Origin: Limonium bicolor
Lineage: Eukaryota; Streptophyta; Magnoliopsida; Caryophyllales; Plumbaginaceae
DNA: 64,000 bases
Direction: 5' to 3'
Assembly: GCA_023374045.1 (NCBI GenBank)
Contig: CM041776.1
Location: 283,773,999-283,837,998 of the forward strand
Position numbers and translations under genes: made by a program. Below are positions 12,786 through 22,985 of this stretch, in pieces (the stretch's first letter is position 1; each line of letters begins with the position of its first letter). The notes below the pieces were generated by a model that searched no databases, was not told the origin of the DNA, and worked only from the letters and a program-made list of their open reading frames with translations.

Positions 12786-12985
12786 CTAATTTATTTCATA
12801 AACTTGATAAGTATTTGGTAACAACACGGCGGAATGCTTAAGAATTCAACACTGCTTTATTCATAAAACTCATCGTTACATTATGATGGTATTACATTGG
12901 CTACATGGCTTGATAACTTAGCATACTCACTGCATCACATACTCGACATACAACTGATTTCACACTTACATGATTGCACATAATT
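12786..12985 (-). other. Spacer after AlkB with candidate pol splice acceptor
   Basis: In the sense direction the AlkB stop is followed by about 200 noncoding bases, including an aataaa-like motif, ending in taaattag at 12786. The protease leader begins immediately after that AG. Element B has the same arrangement (aatgaattag just before its LGCALG leader). This supports a conserved 3' splice site at the start of pol. Confidence 0.5.
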
Positions 12986-13615
12986 TCAGAACTGTCTAAA
13001 GGTTAAGTTCAGTCTTCCAGGTTTCATGTGTGTGGCATTGATTATTGTCGGAGGCGCCGTATTCAATTTGATCTTCTTGATACCATGATACAACATCCTC
13101 GACTGCCCACCCATGATCAACACATCTCCAGACTCCAATACTAACTTCCTTGCGAGGTCCGCACGCTTCTGCTCGCCGTACATGAACACTGCGGTGTCAC
13201 CAATGGACCAAGACACCACGGGTACTCCCTTACTAAGAGACTCGGGTGACTCGTCCTTGTCTTGGTGTAAACCCAACCTTCCACCTTTTTGGTAGAAATT
13301 GGCAATACATAAATCTGCTTGATACTTGGGATTTGCTGGTTCAACTTGCTGAGCAATTCCTACGGCGTGGTTAACAACCGCAAGGAACTCCTCAGGTATA
13401 CTTGGTATGGTAGCTCCATCTTCAGCTCGTGTGTCCTGATATGACTTGGTGTAAGGGTTCCAGTCCTTACCCATGCACATCATCTTTAAATTCATTTTCG
13501 CCCCACTTGGGTATTCGGGTGTGTAGAAACCTCCAGGTGCTGCTCCAAGCTCGTTGCATCGTTGGATGATGTGGATTTGTGCTTCGGGTGTCAAGTATCC
13601 CTTTAATAATATCAT
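12986..13615 (-). CDS. AlkB-type 2OG/Fe(II) dioxygenase carried by gypsy element A
   Basis: A 209-codon ORF closely resembling plant ALKBH1-like AlkB proteins, which use Fe(II) and 2-oxoglutarate to remove methyl groups from nucleic acids. Visible residues: NFY at 106-108, the iron ligands H117 and D119 in GLHQDKDES, the distal ligand H177 in LYHG, and the C-terminal RLNLTFRQF with R201 and R207 for 2OG and substrate. Similarity starts a few codons upstream of the Met (CQVIQPGM, compare the plant RPGM start region), where an in-frame TGA stops it. It lies in gag-to-pol sense orientation between the gag zinc knuckles and the protease, and element B has it at the same place. There is no targeting signal. 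It is the only long undamaged domain in element A. Family assignment is firm; substrate and activity are unknown. Confidence 0.93.
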   Translation of the reverse strand: MILLKGYLTPEAQIHIIQRCNELGAAPGGFYTPEYPSGAKMNLKMMCMGKDWNPYTKSYQDTRAEDGATIPSIPEEFLAVVNHAVGIAQQVEPANPKYQADLCIANFYQKGGRLGLHQDKDESPESLSKGVPVVSWSIGDTAVFMYGEQKRADLARKLVLESGDVLIMGGQSRMLYHGIKKIKLNTAPPTIINATHMKPGRLNLTFRQF

Positions 13616-13868
13616 ACCTGGTTGGATAACTTGACACTGTTTGTCGGATAGTCAATGATGTCGATGGTGGTGTCTCCGGGGTTCGGTGTGGGTGGGATTG
13701 GATAGCAAATATTGAAGGTTCCTAAGGTTTATAAGTTTCTAATTTAGGTGGTTTTCACATTATACTTCAACTCGTTATTCATGTGGTTATTCACTTAGTC
13801 CCACTAACAACATGCATGGAAATGCGGTAAGCAATCACTTATCTTACTTAACGGTTTAAAGGGGGTAC
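13616..13868 (-). other. Candidate intron between gag and AlkB (alternative acceptor)
   Basis: A donor ccag|gtacc lies at 13869/13868, and an acceptor ccaaccag|gtatg has its AG at 13619-13618. Using this pair would join gag in frame to the AlkB ORF, giving RPG-MILLKGY across the junction. Using the same donor with the acceptor at 12786 would instead remove AlkB and join gag in frame to protease. Both are predictions from sequence only. Confidence 0.4.
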
Positions 13869-14212
13869 CTGGTCTAGAAGACGATCCTGGTGCCTCTGAC
13901 CGGTCCACCACGTTCAAGGCAGCCTTGCCTGCTCCTGGCCCCTTCCCCTTCTGGGAATCAGTATGTCCTTGCCCCGAGGATGGCTGATATGTAGCTTTCG
14001 GGCCCTCAGTGGTAGCAGTGGCCTTACCCTTCCATTGCCCTCTAGGCCTATAGTTTCTGCCATCGGGGTTGCTGTAGCACTCAAAATCACGGTGCCCCAG
14101 CTTCTTGCAGTAGTGACACTGCACATCGTTCCCTTTGCAGTCCTTACGGGATGGTCACCCTTGCACCACTTGCAGAAGTAGTGGCGCTCCGGTGCAGAGC
14201 CCGTACTGGCTG

Positions 14213-14289
14213 CTATTACAACACACAATCAATACACACTTCACAACATAGCAATACACTTGAATTCGACATTCGAAATTATTTGTTAC
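14213..14289 (-). other. Candidate gag intron 2 (77 bp)
   Basis: Donor aagg|gtaac at 14289, acceptor tgtaatag at 14213 (or three bases later at cag). Removal joins HPPK to the zinc-motif exon AASTGSAPERHYFCKWC in frame. The unspliced frame stops within a few codons. Confidence 0.5.
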
Positions 14290-14551
14290 CCTTGGGCGGG
14301 TGTGAGCGTAAGGGCTTAGCCGCATAGGCGTAAGTGAGCTTCAGCGGCTCCTCAGTGGTAGTGGGCTGGGCTTGGCCCTTGCCTTCTTGCTGCTGCTGGC
14401 CCTTCTGGGGCTGAGGGTAAGGCTTCCTCTTCTTCCCTCCTTGGTACCCTTGCGAGCTTTGGCCCTCGCTCGAGACCTTGCGCTTATGCGCATTCTCCTC
14501 GTCCCTTAGACGGACGGTGATCTCCACCTTAGCAGCGGCATGATAGCACTC

Positions 14552-14643
14552 CTGAGTAACAAGGTGTTAGTCATGCCCCGCAACACATTTACACACTCCA
14601 TACAACATTACTCATTCACACTTAGACATTATTGGAAATTTAC
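14552..14643 (-). other. Candidate gag intron 1 (92 bp)
   Basis: Donor cttgcag|gtaaattt at 14643 and acceptor ttgttactcag at 14552. Removal joins YNTLQ to ECYHAAAKVE, a continuous Gag-like sequence, whereas the unspliced frame stops almost at once. Confidence 0.55.
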
Positions 14644-15453
14644 CTGCAAGGTATTGTACTCGGCTGGCCCCATGCCATAGCGTAGGCGGTGGCTCAACCC
14701 ACTGTAGAATCGGTTTACTAAGACCCGGTTTGAGTAACCAAGGTCGGGTAGAAGATGAACAAGGTCAGTGAAGGCGGTGTAGTAGTCGTCCACCGTCATT
14801 TTGTCCCCTTGCTTTAGACTGTCAAGCTCCAGGCGCTTCGCCTCTGCACATGCACTGGGTAGTACTTGGCCCTTAGCAATGCCGTGTACTGCTCCCATCC
14901 AAAATCTGGATCGGCCACTTCTCGGCTCACAGTTTCCACCAATTTCTAGCCGAACCCTTCAAATAGAAAGCAGCTAGTCGGACCTTGGCATCAGCAGGAA
15001 CAGCCAAGTCTCATAGGCGGTCTCGAGCTCCGAGTACGCCTCTAGCTTAGAAGGGTCGGTTCCCCTTTGAAAGACGGGGGCCTCAAGTCGGCCAACGCTT
15101 TCACCCAATTGGTCTCGCGTGGCTGTGGTGGTGGTGGTTCAGGCTGGTCCTGACCCGGGCGTTGCTGCCCTTGCTGCACTGCACTGCGACTATCTGAGGC
15201 ACACTTGTGCTAGGGCGGCCGCTACAGCTTCGGCCATCATTGAGCGGTGGGGTTTCCCCCGTGTCCTGGACCAGGCCCTCCACGGCCTCGTCCCCGCGGT
15301 CGCCCTGCCATCTGAACATACATGAGAGCACATTAGTATTGTGCTTACAAACTTATCGTACCACATGTTTATAACGTCCTTTGGACGACAAGGTTTAAAT
15401 TCCTAACTCGGTATATTCCTAGCTCGGTTGTCGGTCAATCAGAGCGATACTTC

Positions 15454-15465
15454 GCTCTGATACCA
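15454..15465 (-). other. Primer binding site of element A (tRNA initiator Met)
   Basis: The minus strand reads tggtatcagagc, complementary to the 3' end of plant initiator Met tRNA, five bases inside the 5' LTR. This fixes the orientation of the element. Confidence 0.85.
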
Positions 15466-17596
15466 CTTTTTGTAACACCCCATCCAAACCTTAACACTTA
15501 ATCAATAATCGCAGCGGAAATCATTACTTAAACATATACCAAAAGGGCGGTGTTACACGCCGTTAGCCACCCACGTGGCTAACAAGGCTGTTACATAATA
15601 TGTATCGGTCTGATCACACGAATCCCGAGCATAATTACAACCTTCCAAAAATGACCATCCAAAAGAATGACAATATACCGAGTGTAACTGTTCAAAAATC
15701 ACTAACCACTTTACATCCACCAAAAGTAAACGACCTCGAGTGTACAAACACTACTCGGGTTCAACATCCAAAAACAACAAAATATCAACATCCTAGGATC
15801 TAAAGCCATCTGCTTCCTCGATCCTCATCCTGCAAATAAACATAGCCCCCAAAGGGGGTCAGCAACCTTTTGCTGGCATGGTTAACGTGCAGCCCGCTGA
15901 CTACCGGGATACACGCAACTATTTGTCATTATTACATGGCGTTGATTTTATCATACAACATGCATATATAACAGGAATTATTGCAGAACAATAACAACAC
16001 ATACATAGTGAAAACAGTTCACTTTAAGTAACAACCAACATGGTTAGTCAACTTGTAAGCCTAGAGGATGTCTTCATCCTCATGTTAAGCTTAACACATA
16101 TCACATTACTGTTTTGTTAGTCGATGAAACTTAACTTGAAAGATGAGACAGCGTAGTGACCCGAACACATCAACACATAATTTCCCCCTAGCCCGAGTGG
16201 AAGTCAGGTAGGTAGCTTTGGCTAAGCTATGGGAGGTCGAATTCCCCATAAAAGGAAAACCCTAACATAAGGAGAGAGTCGAATCTGATTCAGATGTCGA
16301 CACCCATACATACACGCGTGACCGGAACGACCGGATTCCTCACTCCCCGGTTAGCACTCGTTAGAAGTCCCACAATGGGAGCTTAACATATCTCACACAA
16401 TAAGTGTTTAAGTCCAGTTAGACATACAAGGGAGTAAGGCATAATCGCAACACAACACAACTACACACATAGCCGGGTTAGAACGTTCCTAGGTTGGGAC
16501 GTTATTACCGGATACCGTTCTCTTACGTTTCTAGCTTGGTTAATAATGTTAGCACGCATTCGAGGTTACCGGTATCGGCACGTACACGTCACATTAATAA
16601 AAACTGTAAACTCGTTTCATGATTTAATCTTACAAGGTTGTAAACACACAAAAACAAAGCACACAAGCCGGTGTAAACCGGTAGGCAACGACTGCAAGAA
16701 AACCATACCTTGGTCCTTGCCGCTCTAGGGTTCCACCGTACGTTGTTCCTAAACATGATTGATAAGTTCGGTTAATTTACTTAACTTCAAACTTTACTAA
16801 GCATTTTACATGATTATATGACATGTTTTAAATGCCTAACTTACCCTAGATTACCCTCATTGTACCCCCTAGGGTTAACTACATTTGTCATTTTCTTTTC
16901 TTTTTTTTTTTTTGGTGTCCGTCCGACCCACCTCTGGGTCGGACCCTTCCAGTAGCCTTCGGGTCCCAAAACTTCCATCATGTCCGACCCATGTCCGACC
17001 CACCGTCTGGGTCGGACCATTCCAGAAACATTGGGTCTGCAACTTACCATGTCCGACCCACCGTCTGGGTCGGACCATTCCAGAAACATTTGGGTCTGCA
17101 ACATCTACCATGTCCGACCCATGTCCGACCCACCGTCTGGGTCGGACCATTCCAGAAACATTTCCGACTTCTAACGTGCACGTCCGACCCATGTCCGACC
17201 CAACCATCTGGGTCGGACCATTCCAGAAGCTTCGGGTGACCAACAGGGCCGTCCGACCCAACTGTGGGTCGGACCCCTGGGTCGGACGCCACACAAAATC
17301 AGCCCATAATTGTCAAATCTTTTCCAAACTTCACAAGTCTTCTAAGGTGTCCTAACATCATTAGGCACACTTTAACCCTCATATTTCCCTTCCAATTTCC
17401 TTAAATGCTCTCTCAAAACACTTGTAGCTCACTAGATTGCTCCCTCCTAGAAATGCCTTTGGACCATTACATTCCTACTCCAATTTTGACATGATCTCCC
17501 CATAAATTTTACATGCTCACATTCATCTTTTAACCCACTAAACACTCCAACCGTCATTTCATCCAGATGCAAAACACTTAAATTCATCAACCATCT

Positions 17597-18096
17597 NNNN
17601 NNNNNNNNNNNNNNNNNNNNNNNNNNNNNNNNNNNNNNNNNNNNNNNNNNNNNNNNNNNNNNNNNNNNNNNNNNNNNNNNNNNNNNNNNNNNNNNNNNNN
17701 NNNNNNNNNNNNNNNNNNNNNNNNNNNNNNNNNNNNNNNNNNNNNNNNNNNNNNNNNNNNNNNNNNNNNNNNNNNNNNNNNNNNNNNNNNNNNNNNNNNN
17801 NNNNNNNNNNNNNNNNNNNNNNNNNNNNNNNNNNNNNNNNNNNNNNNNNNNNNNNNNNNNNNNNNNNNNNNNNNNNNNNNNNNNNNNNNNNNNNNNNNNN
17901 NNNNNNNNNNNNNNNNNNNNNNNNNNNNNNNNNNNNNNNNNNNNNNNNNNNNNNNNNNNNNNNNNNNNNNNNNNNNNNNNNNNNNNNNNNNNNNNNNNNN
18001 NNNNNNNNNNNNNNNNNNNNNNNNNNNNNNNNNNNNNNNNNNNNNNNNNNNNNNNNNNNNNNNNNNNNNNNNNNNNNNNNNNNNNNNNNNNNNNNN
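17597..18096. other. Assembly gap (500 N)
   Basis: Exactly 500 N, the same length as the gap at 57761-58260, so the length is a placeholder and the true missing amount is unknown. Long open frames spanning it are artefacts. Confidence 0.98.
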
Positions 18097-18163
18097 AAAT
18101 GCTCTTTTCCGGATTTTGAAAAGAGGGAAATGTTGCTCTTGAGGAGAGGAAGACAATGATGTA

Positions 18164-18336
18164 GGCTGCGTTCGGTATGGTTGTTTTGTGGTTGTTTTGG
18201 TCTGGCTGTTTTGTGGTTGTTTTATATGTGGCAGTATATTATTGGAGTAGAATGTAGGACCCACGTGGGACCCACGTGGGGACCACCCCAAAACTACCAA
18301 GTTTATGCCATGTTTATGCGCGAGCCGAACGAAGCC
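18164..18336. mobile_element. Small inverted-repeat element (MITE) inside the LTR
   Basis: 173 bp with terminal repeats ggctgcgttcggt and, on the other strand at the right end, ggcttcgttcggc (11 of 13 match), flanked by GTA on both sides. It has no coding capacity. The termini recall Tourist/PIF-type MITEs, but the flank is not the usual TWA, so the superfamily is unsure. The left LTR lacks it. Confidence 0.5.
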
Positions 18337-18995
18337 GTAGTTTTTATAATTTTTGGAAGAGGTTTGAGGGAGTTTCAAGAGGAGAGAAGATGGAGTTTGT
18401 GAGTGGGTCTTCAAACCTCCATAGAAATCACATGGGGGGAAGAAGAAGAAAGAAAAGAGAGTGAGGGAGGAGGTGAGTACGTGAGTGAGGGAGTTGTGAG
18501 GGTAGGAGAGAGAATAAAGTGAGGGGGGTTACTTTTATTGTTTTTGTTGTTTTGCAAATAAGAGGGGGTGAGTGAGTGTGTGAGAGAGGGGGATAGGGGC
18601 CGGCTCACTAGCACACACACACACACACAACTTTTCTTTTATTTTAAAAGCGGACACATAAGTTTTGGTTATTTATGTTCTACCCCACAACTTCCCGTTT
18701 TTGACAGTTTTTACTAATTTCTCGTTTTATTGATTTTATTGGTTCTAAAGCTTCACTAATATTTATTAATGATTATTTAGTTGACCAAAATTGTTACGAG
18801 TCTATTTGACCCGCTTAAAGACACGTTTTCCCGGTTACCTCGAAAAACGCGCTTTAAGGTTCGTTAGTGATTTTAAACCGTTTTAAGGGTCCGTTTTCTT
18901 TGGGATTTGTTCCCTTGTGATTATTTATACTTAATTAAGCTTCTAAATTATTTATTAGCCTAATTAATCACTATTTTTAATTACGGGGTATTTCA

Positions 18996-19957
18996 TTCCT
19001 TGTGAGCTACATCTCGAGATTCATCAACTAAAATTGCATAGTAATCATCATTGATATCCTTTATGATACCCTTGACTGTTTAACTAGCACATGCCTTCAA
19101 AATGTCTTTCTGAATCTTAGGAGAAGTCATTTGTAAATTTTTTGGGGCATTCCTCAAAACAACATCTCCCACAGTCCCTACACGCTCTGCATACCAATTC
19201 AAGAAAGTCAGGAAATTACCTTTTCTGTTTGAAGACTCACTTTCATCATGACCTCGAAAAGGTAACCCATATATCAAAAGTAGTCTTGCAATATCGATTG
19301 AAGCATTTAAGCGAATTCGGTAGTCATACTGGATCTGTGCTGTTTGCATTACCAAAACTGTCTGGATGGATTGTTTTTCATTCATAAGATCAATGCATAT
19401 TCTGGAACACTGATTATGAACACTTGAATGCTCTCCAACATGTATACCAAATCTCTCTTTTTTATTCCAATCACTGAAACCTTTAGTTGCATACGTATCT
19501 CCTCCACGGTGAGGAAATTCATCAGAGAACAAGTAACAAGGAAGGCAAAACATAACATCTTTCTTAATACTATACTCCATCCAATTATGGTATTCATCAA
19601 ACCATGGACGAACAAATGCATGTTGTTTGTTAGAGAAGGTAGTTTGAGGATACTTCTTAAGTCGAGGTTGATACGGACCTTTTTGAATATAATGTCTTCT
19701 CACTTCATCCTGTACACTAGGATGATAAAGCATTATAGACTGTTTGTCTGTTGGATCAGCTGGCAAGGAAGAAACATCTACTTCATTATTAATGACGAAG
19801 AAGTGTCTTCAACAATCTGTTCTACTAAATTTGTTCTGATTGGATTTGAAACATCTTTATCAAGAATTACGGACCTGACTTCAACATGTTCCACCTTCTC
19901 TTGAGTGATGCATACTGATGATTTAGAGTTTGATGCCTTGAATATATCTATACGTTT
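18996..19957 (-). pseudogene. hAT-derived TTF-type zinc-finger protein fragment
   Basis: The minus strand encodes a protein of the plant TTF-type zinc finger/DUF4371 group (often named zinc finger MYM-type protein 1-like), domesticated or decayed hAT transposases. Seen: an acceptor before KRIDIFKASNSKSS (exon start 19957), SLPADPTDKQ, YHPSVQDEVRRHYIQKGPYQP, the zinc region CLPCYLFSDE, and FSDWNKKERFGIHVGEHSS. A frameshift near 19790 separates the N-terminal part, and a TAA follows KACAS at 19080. After that stop the family sequence resumes (TVKGIIKDINDDYYAILVDE) and is cut at DVAHKE by the LTR end at 18995. The catalytic C-terminal half is absent. Not functional as read. Confidence 0.8.
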
Positions 19958-22490
19958 CTATAATGTAAAAAATTATAATTAGCATGCAAATTATTGTTGC
20001 TACAAATAATAAAGAAATACATAAATCAAATTTCCACATTATATTAACAAAACTTGCAAACCGTATTTTTTAGCTAACAAAAATCAATAATGTGGGAATG
20101 CTAGAGCTGGAAATTCGGGTCAATCTTCCGGGTTCGGTTTGGTTAGGTTTGGTTCGAGTCAGCTTTGAACTATATAATATTCAGCTCGGGTTGAACTGGG
20201 TTGGGTGAATTCTGTTTTTCGGGTTTAGTTCGGGTTTATGAAGTTATAGGTTGGTTTGGATCGATTCGATTGTATTTTGGTTTGGGTGATTTTCGGATAG
20301 GGTGGTTTTGGTTTAGTTTCCTATGGTTCGGGTTAGTCAGTTGTGCATTTGGTTTGTTCGGGCTATGAGTCTAATTCGGGTGAATTATTTGAGTTGGACT
20401 AAGCCGATACAAATTTGTAAATGTCATATTAAAATAATTATTTTTTTCATTTACGACTACATATATCTCAATAAAATTAGGCTAAGTTGACTACTCATGA
20501 GGTAGACGTGGGTCAAATTGAAGGAACATTTTGTATATACTGTGATTGTAGAATCTAAAATTGTATCCACCAATTCAAATCGAATTTTGTAAATCTATTT
20601 CTATTATTAAAAAATCTTTCCTCAATTAACTAGTATTATAATTATTATGTTGTATCCACCAGTTCAAATGCCGACCGCTCTTGTCCCTTCACCTTTTTCT
20701 TTCCACCCTTTTCATGTCATCATGTCATTAATTAATGAAGGTTTATGCCTCATACTTTGTTATCCTTTCTTTGCTCAGCTCAATAGTGGTAAACTTTTTA
20801 TTTTATTTTTATAATAAAGTAGGTAACATAACACTCTTGTTAGTGTGCTTTGATGATAGATATTCTCTGGTGACAAATGTATTGTTGAAGAATCAAAATA
20901 TATTTAAAGACAACTAGATATTAGAAATAATAACATTATTTTATGGTTTGGTTTAGTTTGGATTATTATCGGTTTATTTTCGATTCGGGTTGCTTTGGGT
21001 TTTGGGTGATTATCGGGTTTTGGGTGACTATAGTTTGGATAGCTTCGATTTGAATGTTTTCAATTCGGATGATTATGGATAGTGGATGAATTTCGGTTCT
21101 ATCAAATCTCGGTTCAATTTGGTTTGATTCGGTTCATCGTGAATTTTGGGTCATTTTTTCAATTGTCCATACGATTGAGAATTGGATTTTGATTTGGTTC
21201 GATTTGACTCGGTTTTTCAGGTTTGGATCACTTTTGACACCTCTAAAAAATGCTACTTATAATTAAAGAAATATGAATACAACATATATGTGCCATAATA
21301 ATCGTTTTTTAAATTAATGGAAATTAGATCTAGGGATTTATATTTCCAATTTTTAGTTTCATGGAAGCAAATTGAAATCTTAAAACTAGGTAAAATAGCT
21401 ATTAGAACTTGAAGAAAAATAAATTAAATAAAATAAGAAAGTTGATCAACAAGAAAGTAGGTGAAGATAAATACAAGTTGAGTGGAATGTTCTTCACATG
21501 TGTAAAAATGGAGATGTGAGAATTTTGGGGAAAACTTTGTTGCCCAGGGAAGGAGAAGTGCGCCAAGAGAGGAATGGGGGAGAATGGGAGAATAGAGCAC
21601 ATTGAAGAAAAAGAAAAAGTAATTCATGTCTTGTGTTTTAATTAATATATTGGATAGGTAGAAGAAGTGCACCTATTTTAGGAAAAAAATAATTGTAAAA
21701 CTTCCATGAGAAGATTCTAAAAAGAAAGTAAATACAAAGAAAAAATAGCACTAGAAGGATTTAAACCAAGATGCAATGGAACATCTTTAACTCTTAAACA
21801 CTCCATACAACTAAACTATCAAATTTGTTAATATAATGGAGTCATTTGTTCATATTAACGGGATACACTAATATAAATTTCTAGATTTTCTAAATTTAAC
21901 GGGGTCACGTGACCATGTAGGTGGGTCAGTTCATTATTACCAATCATAGAGCAGAATTAATTCAAGTAAGACCCACACCTATTATGGGTTTCCACATTAA
22001 TTAAGATGCTGATCCCTAGCAATTGTGGGATTTATTCTAGATAATGTCAAATCTGTCCCGTCTCACTCCAATATATCACGAAGTTCTTATTCAGTTATGG
22101 TGTGTACATACTGAAAGGGAATGATGAATTGGCCTAAATAATCATGTAGTAGTCGATCACAAAATAAGCAGAGGAATCGCCACGTGGCCCACGTCGCTTT
22201 ACAACCTTGATCCCTGCTGATGTTTGACGATCCTCCGAGTGTTATATGACGAGAAAATTAAGTTTTTGGAGAATTTGAATTGCAGCTGGTGGGTGGCATT
22301 ATTTGCTGGATTTGCAATTAAATTGCTTTGAGAATCTTTTCGAAAAGGATATGTTTTCTTTAGCTTTTTGCTTCTTCATTATGGGTCATATAGAATGAGA
22401 ATATAGTGTTAAACAGAAAGAGAGAGACCTGGACCATTAATCATGCGCACGTGGTGCTCTTTAGTTGCATCCACGATTCTAATTTCTAAA
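19958..22490. other. Intergenic AT-rich DNA with a GGTT-rich repeat
   Basis: No gene found. Bases 20095-21250 contain many variants of ggttcgggtt and ggtttggttcg at both ends of the segment. The edges (ctagagctggaaa and tttgacacctctaa) are weakly inverted, as in small non-autonomous hAT-like elements with gaggtgtcaaa termini. I could not establish a clear target duplication. Confidence 0.35.
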
Positions 22491-22985
22491 AATATTTATT
22501 ATATCCCTTATCCATCCATGTGGTTTCCGTTATTTTACATCCAGTAACTTTTCTAATATTTGATCAACTTTAAATATGGTTAAATGTTATCCACAATTGA
22601 TGAAACTTTACATGGACGATGCTAAGATGTTATATTTTGATCTAACGTGAAATCCAAAGTTTTTTAAGCTCATATGTGATCTGTGGGACCCAATGAAACA
22701 TGTAACATGTGAACGTATTTTCATTGGGTCCCACAGGTCATATATGACCTTAAAAAACTTTGGATTTGGCATTGGACAAAAATATAACACCTTAGCATCA
22801 TCCATGTAAAGTTTTATCAATTTTGAACAACATTTAAGTTGATCAAATATTAAAAAAGTTGTCAGATGTAAAATAGAGGAACCCACATGGGTGGACAAAG
22901 TAATTTTTAAAACCTCATGGGTGGGGTGTGTAATTTCGCCAAACGTCATGGATGGGGATATAATTTTCCCAAATATTTAACTACC
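22491..22985. mobile_element. Foldback (long inverted repeat) element
   Basis: Two arms of about 210-240 bases in inverted orientation around a short centre near 22700-22720. Matching blocks include gaaactttacatgga with tccatgtaaagttttat, and gtgggacccaatgaaa with ttcattgggtcccac. The arms differ by small indels. The outer parts (catccatg..., ttttacatc) also pair. It has no coding capacity; the minus-strand frame at 22608-22949 is fortuitous. Confidence 0.75.

Larger units (their letters stand above)
13869..15311 (-). pseudogene. Element A gag (broken, with candidate introns)
   Basis: The start at 15311 gives an Arg/Gly-rich leader (MAGRPRGRGRGGPGPG) typical of plant gypsy Gag. Downstream is the retrotransposon Gag core with AKRLELDSLKQGDKMTVDDY and DLVHLLPDLGY (14898-14644), then a basic Lys/Gln-rich stretch (14527-14290), then two zinc-binding motifs: CKWCKGDHPVR with a following Cys, and a CCHC knuckle CHYCKKLGHRDFEC. 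Several single-base shifts and stops break it, especially at 15000-15280. Two short GT-AG gaps (14552-14643 and 14213-14289) must be removed to keep the Gag frame. Gag would form the particle and package RNA. The last exon ends at 13869 in phase 1. Confidence 0.75.
263..18995 (-). mobile_element. Ty3/gypsy chromovirus with AlkB gene (element A), nested
   Basis: A Tekay/Del-like chromovirus on the minus strand. Order in the sense direction: 5' LTR (18995 to 15471), initiator-Met tRNA primer binding site, gag with candidate introns, an AlkB dioxygenase ORF, protease, reverse transcriptase, RNase H, integrase, C-terminal chromodomain, polypurine tract and 3' LTR (3806 to 263). Both LTRs begin tgtaacacccc and end ggggtatttca on the plus strand. 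A CACTA transposon at 4952-10285 interrupts integrase. Gag and pol carry many frameshifts, so the element is not autonomous as read, but the AlkB ORF is open. The LTR copies agree well for the first ~2.1 kb and poorly after the gap, so the right end may belong to another, related element. Confidence 0.85.
15471..18995 (-). repeat. 5' LTR of element A, interrupted by a gap and possibly chimeric
   Basis: 15471-17596 aligns with 263 to about 2450 of the left LTR, with many one- to four-base deletions. After the N run, 18097-18995 keeps the family ending (ggggtatttca at 18995) but is strongly diverged from 2930-3806 and contains a small inverted-repeat element. The bases after 18995 do not duplicate those before 263. 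The part beyond the gap may therefore be the end of a different member of the family. Confidence 0.7.

Noticed and set aside
15454..15465. tRNA-like sequence near the LTRs
   Set aside because: The tggtatcagagc sites are primer binding sites complementary to tRNA, not tRNA genes. I saw no tRNA or rRNA gene in the window.
17587..18414. A 275-codon frame across N bases
   Set aside because: It exists only because N codons are not stops. The same applies to frames across 57761-58260.
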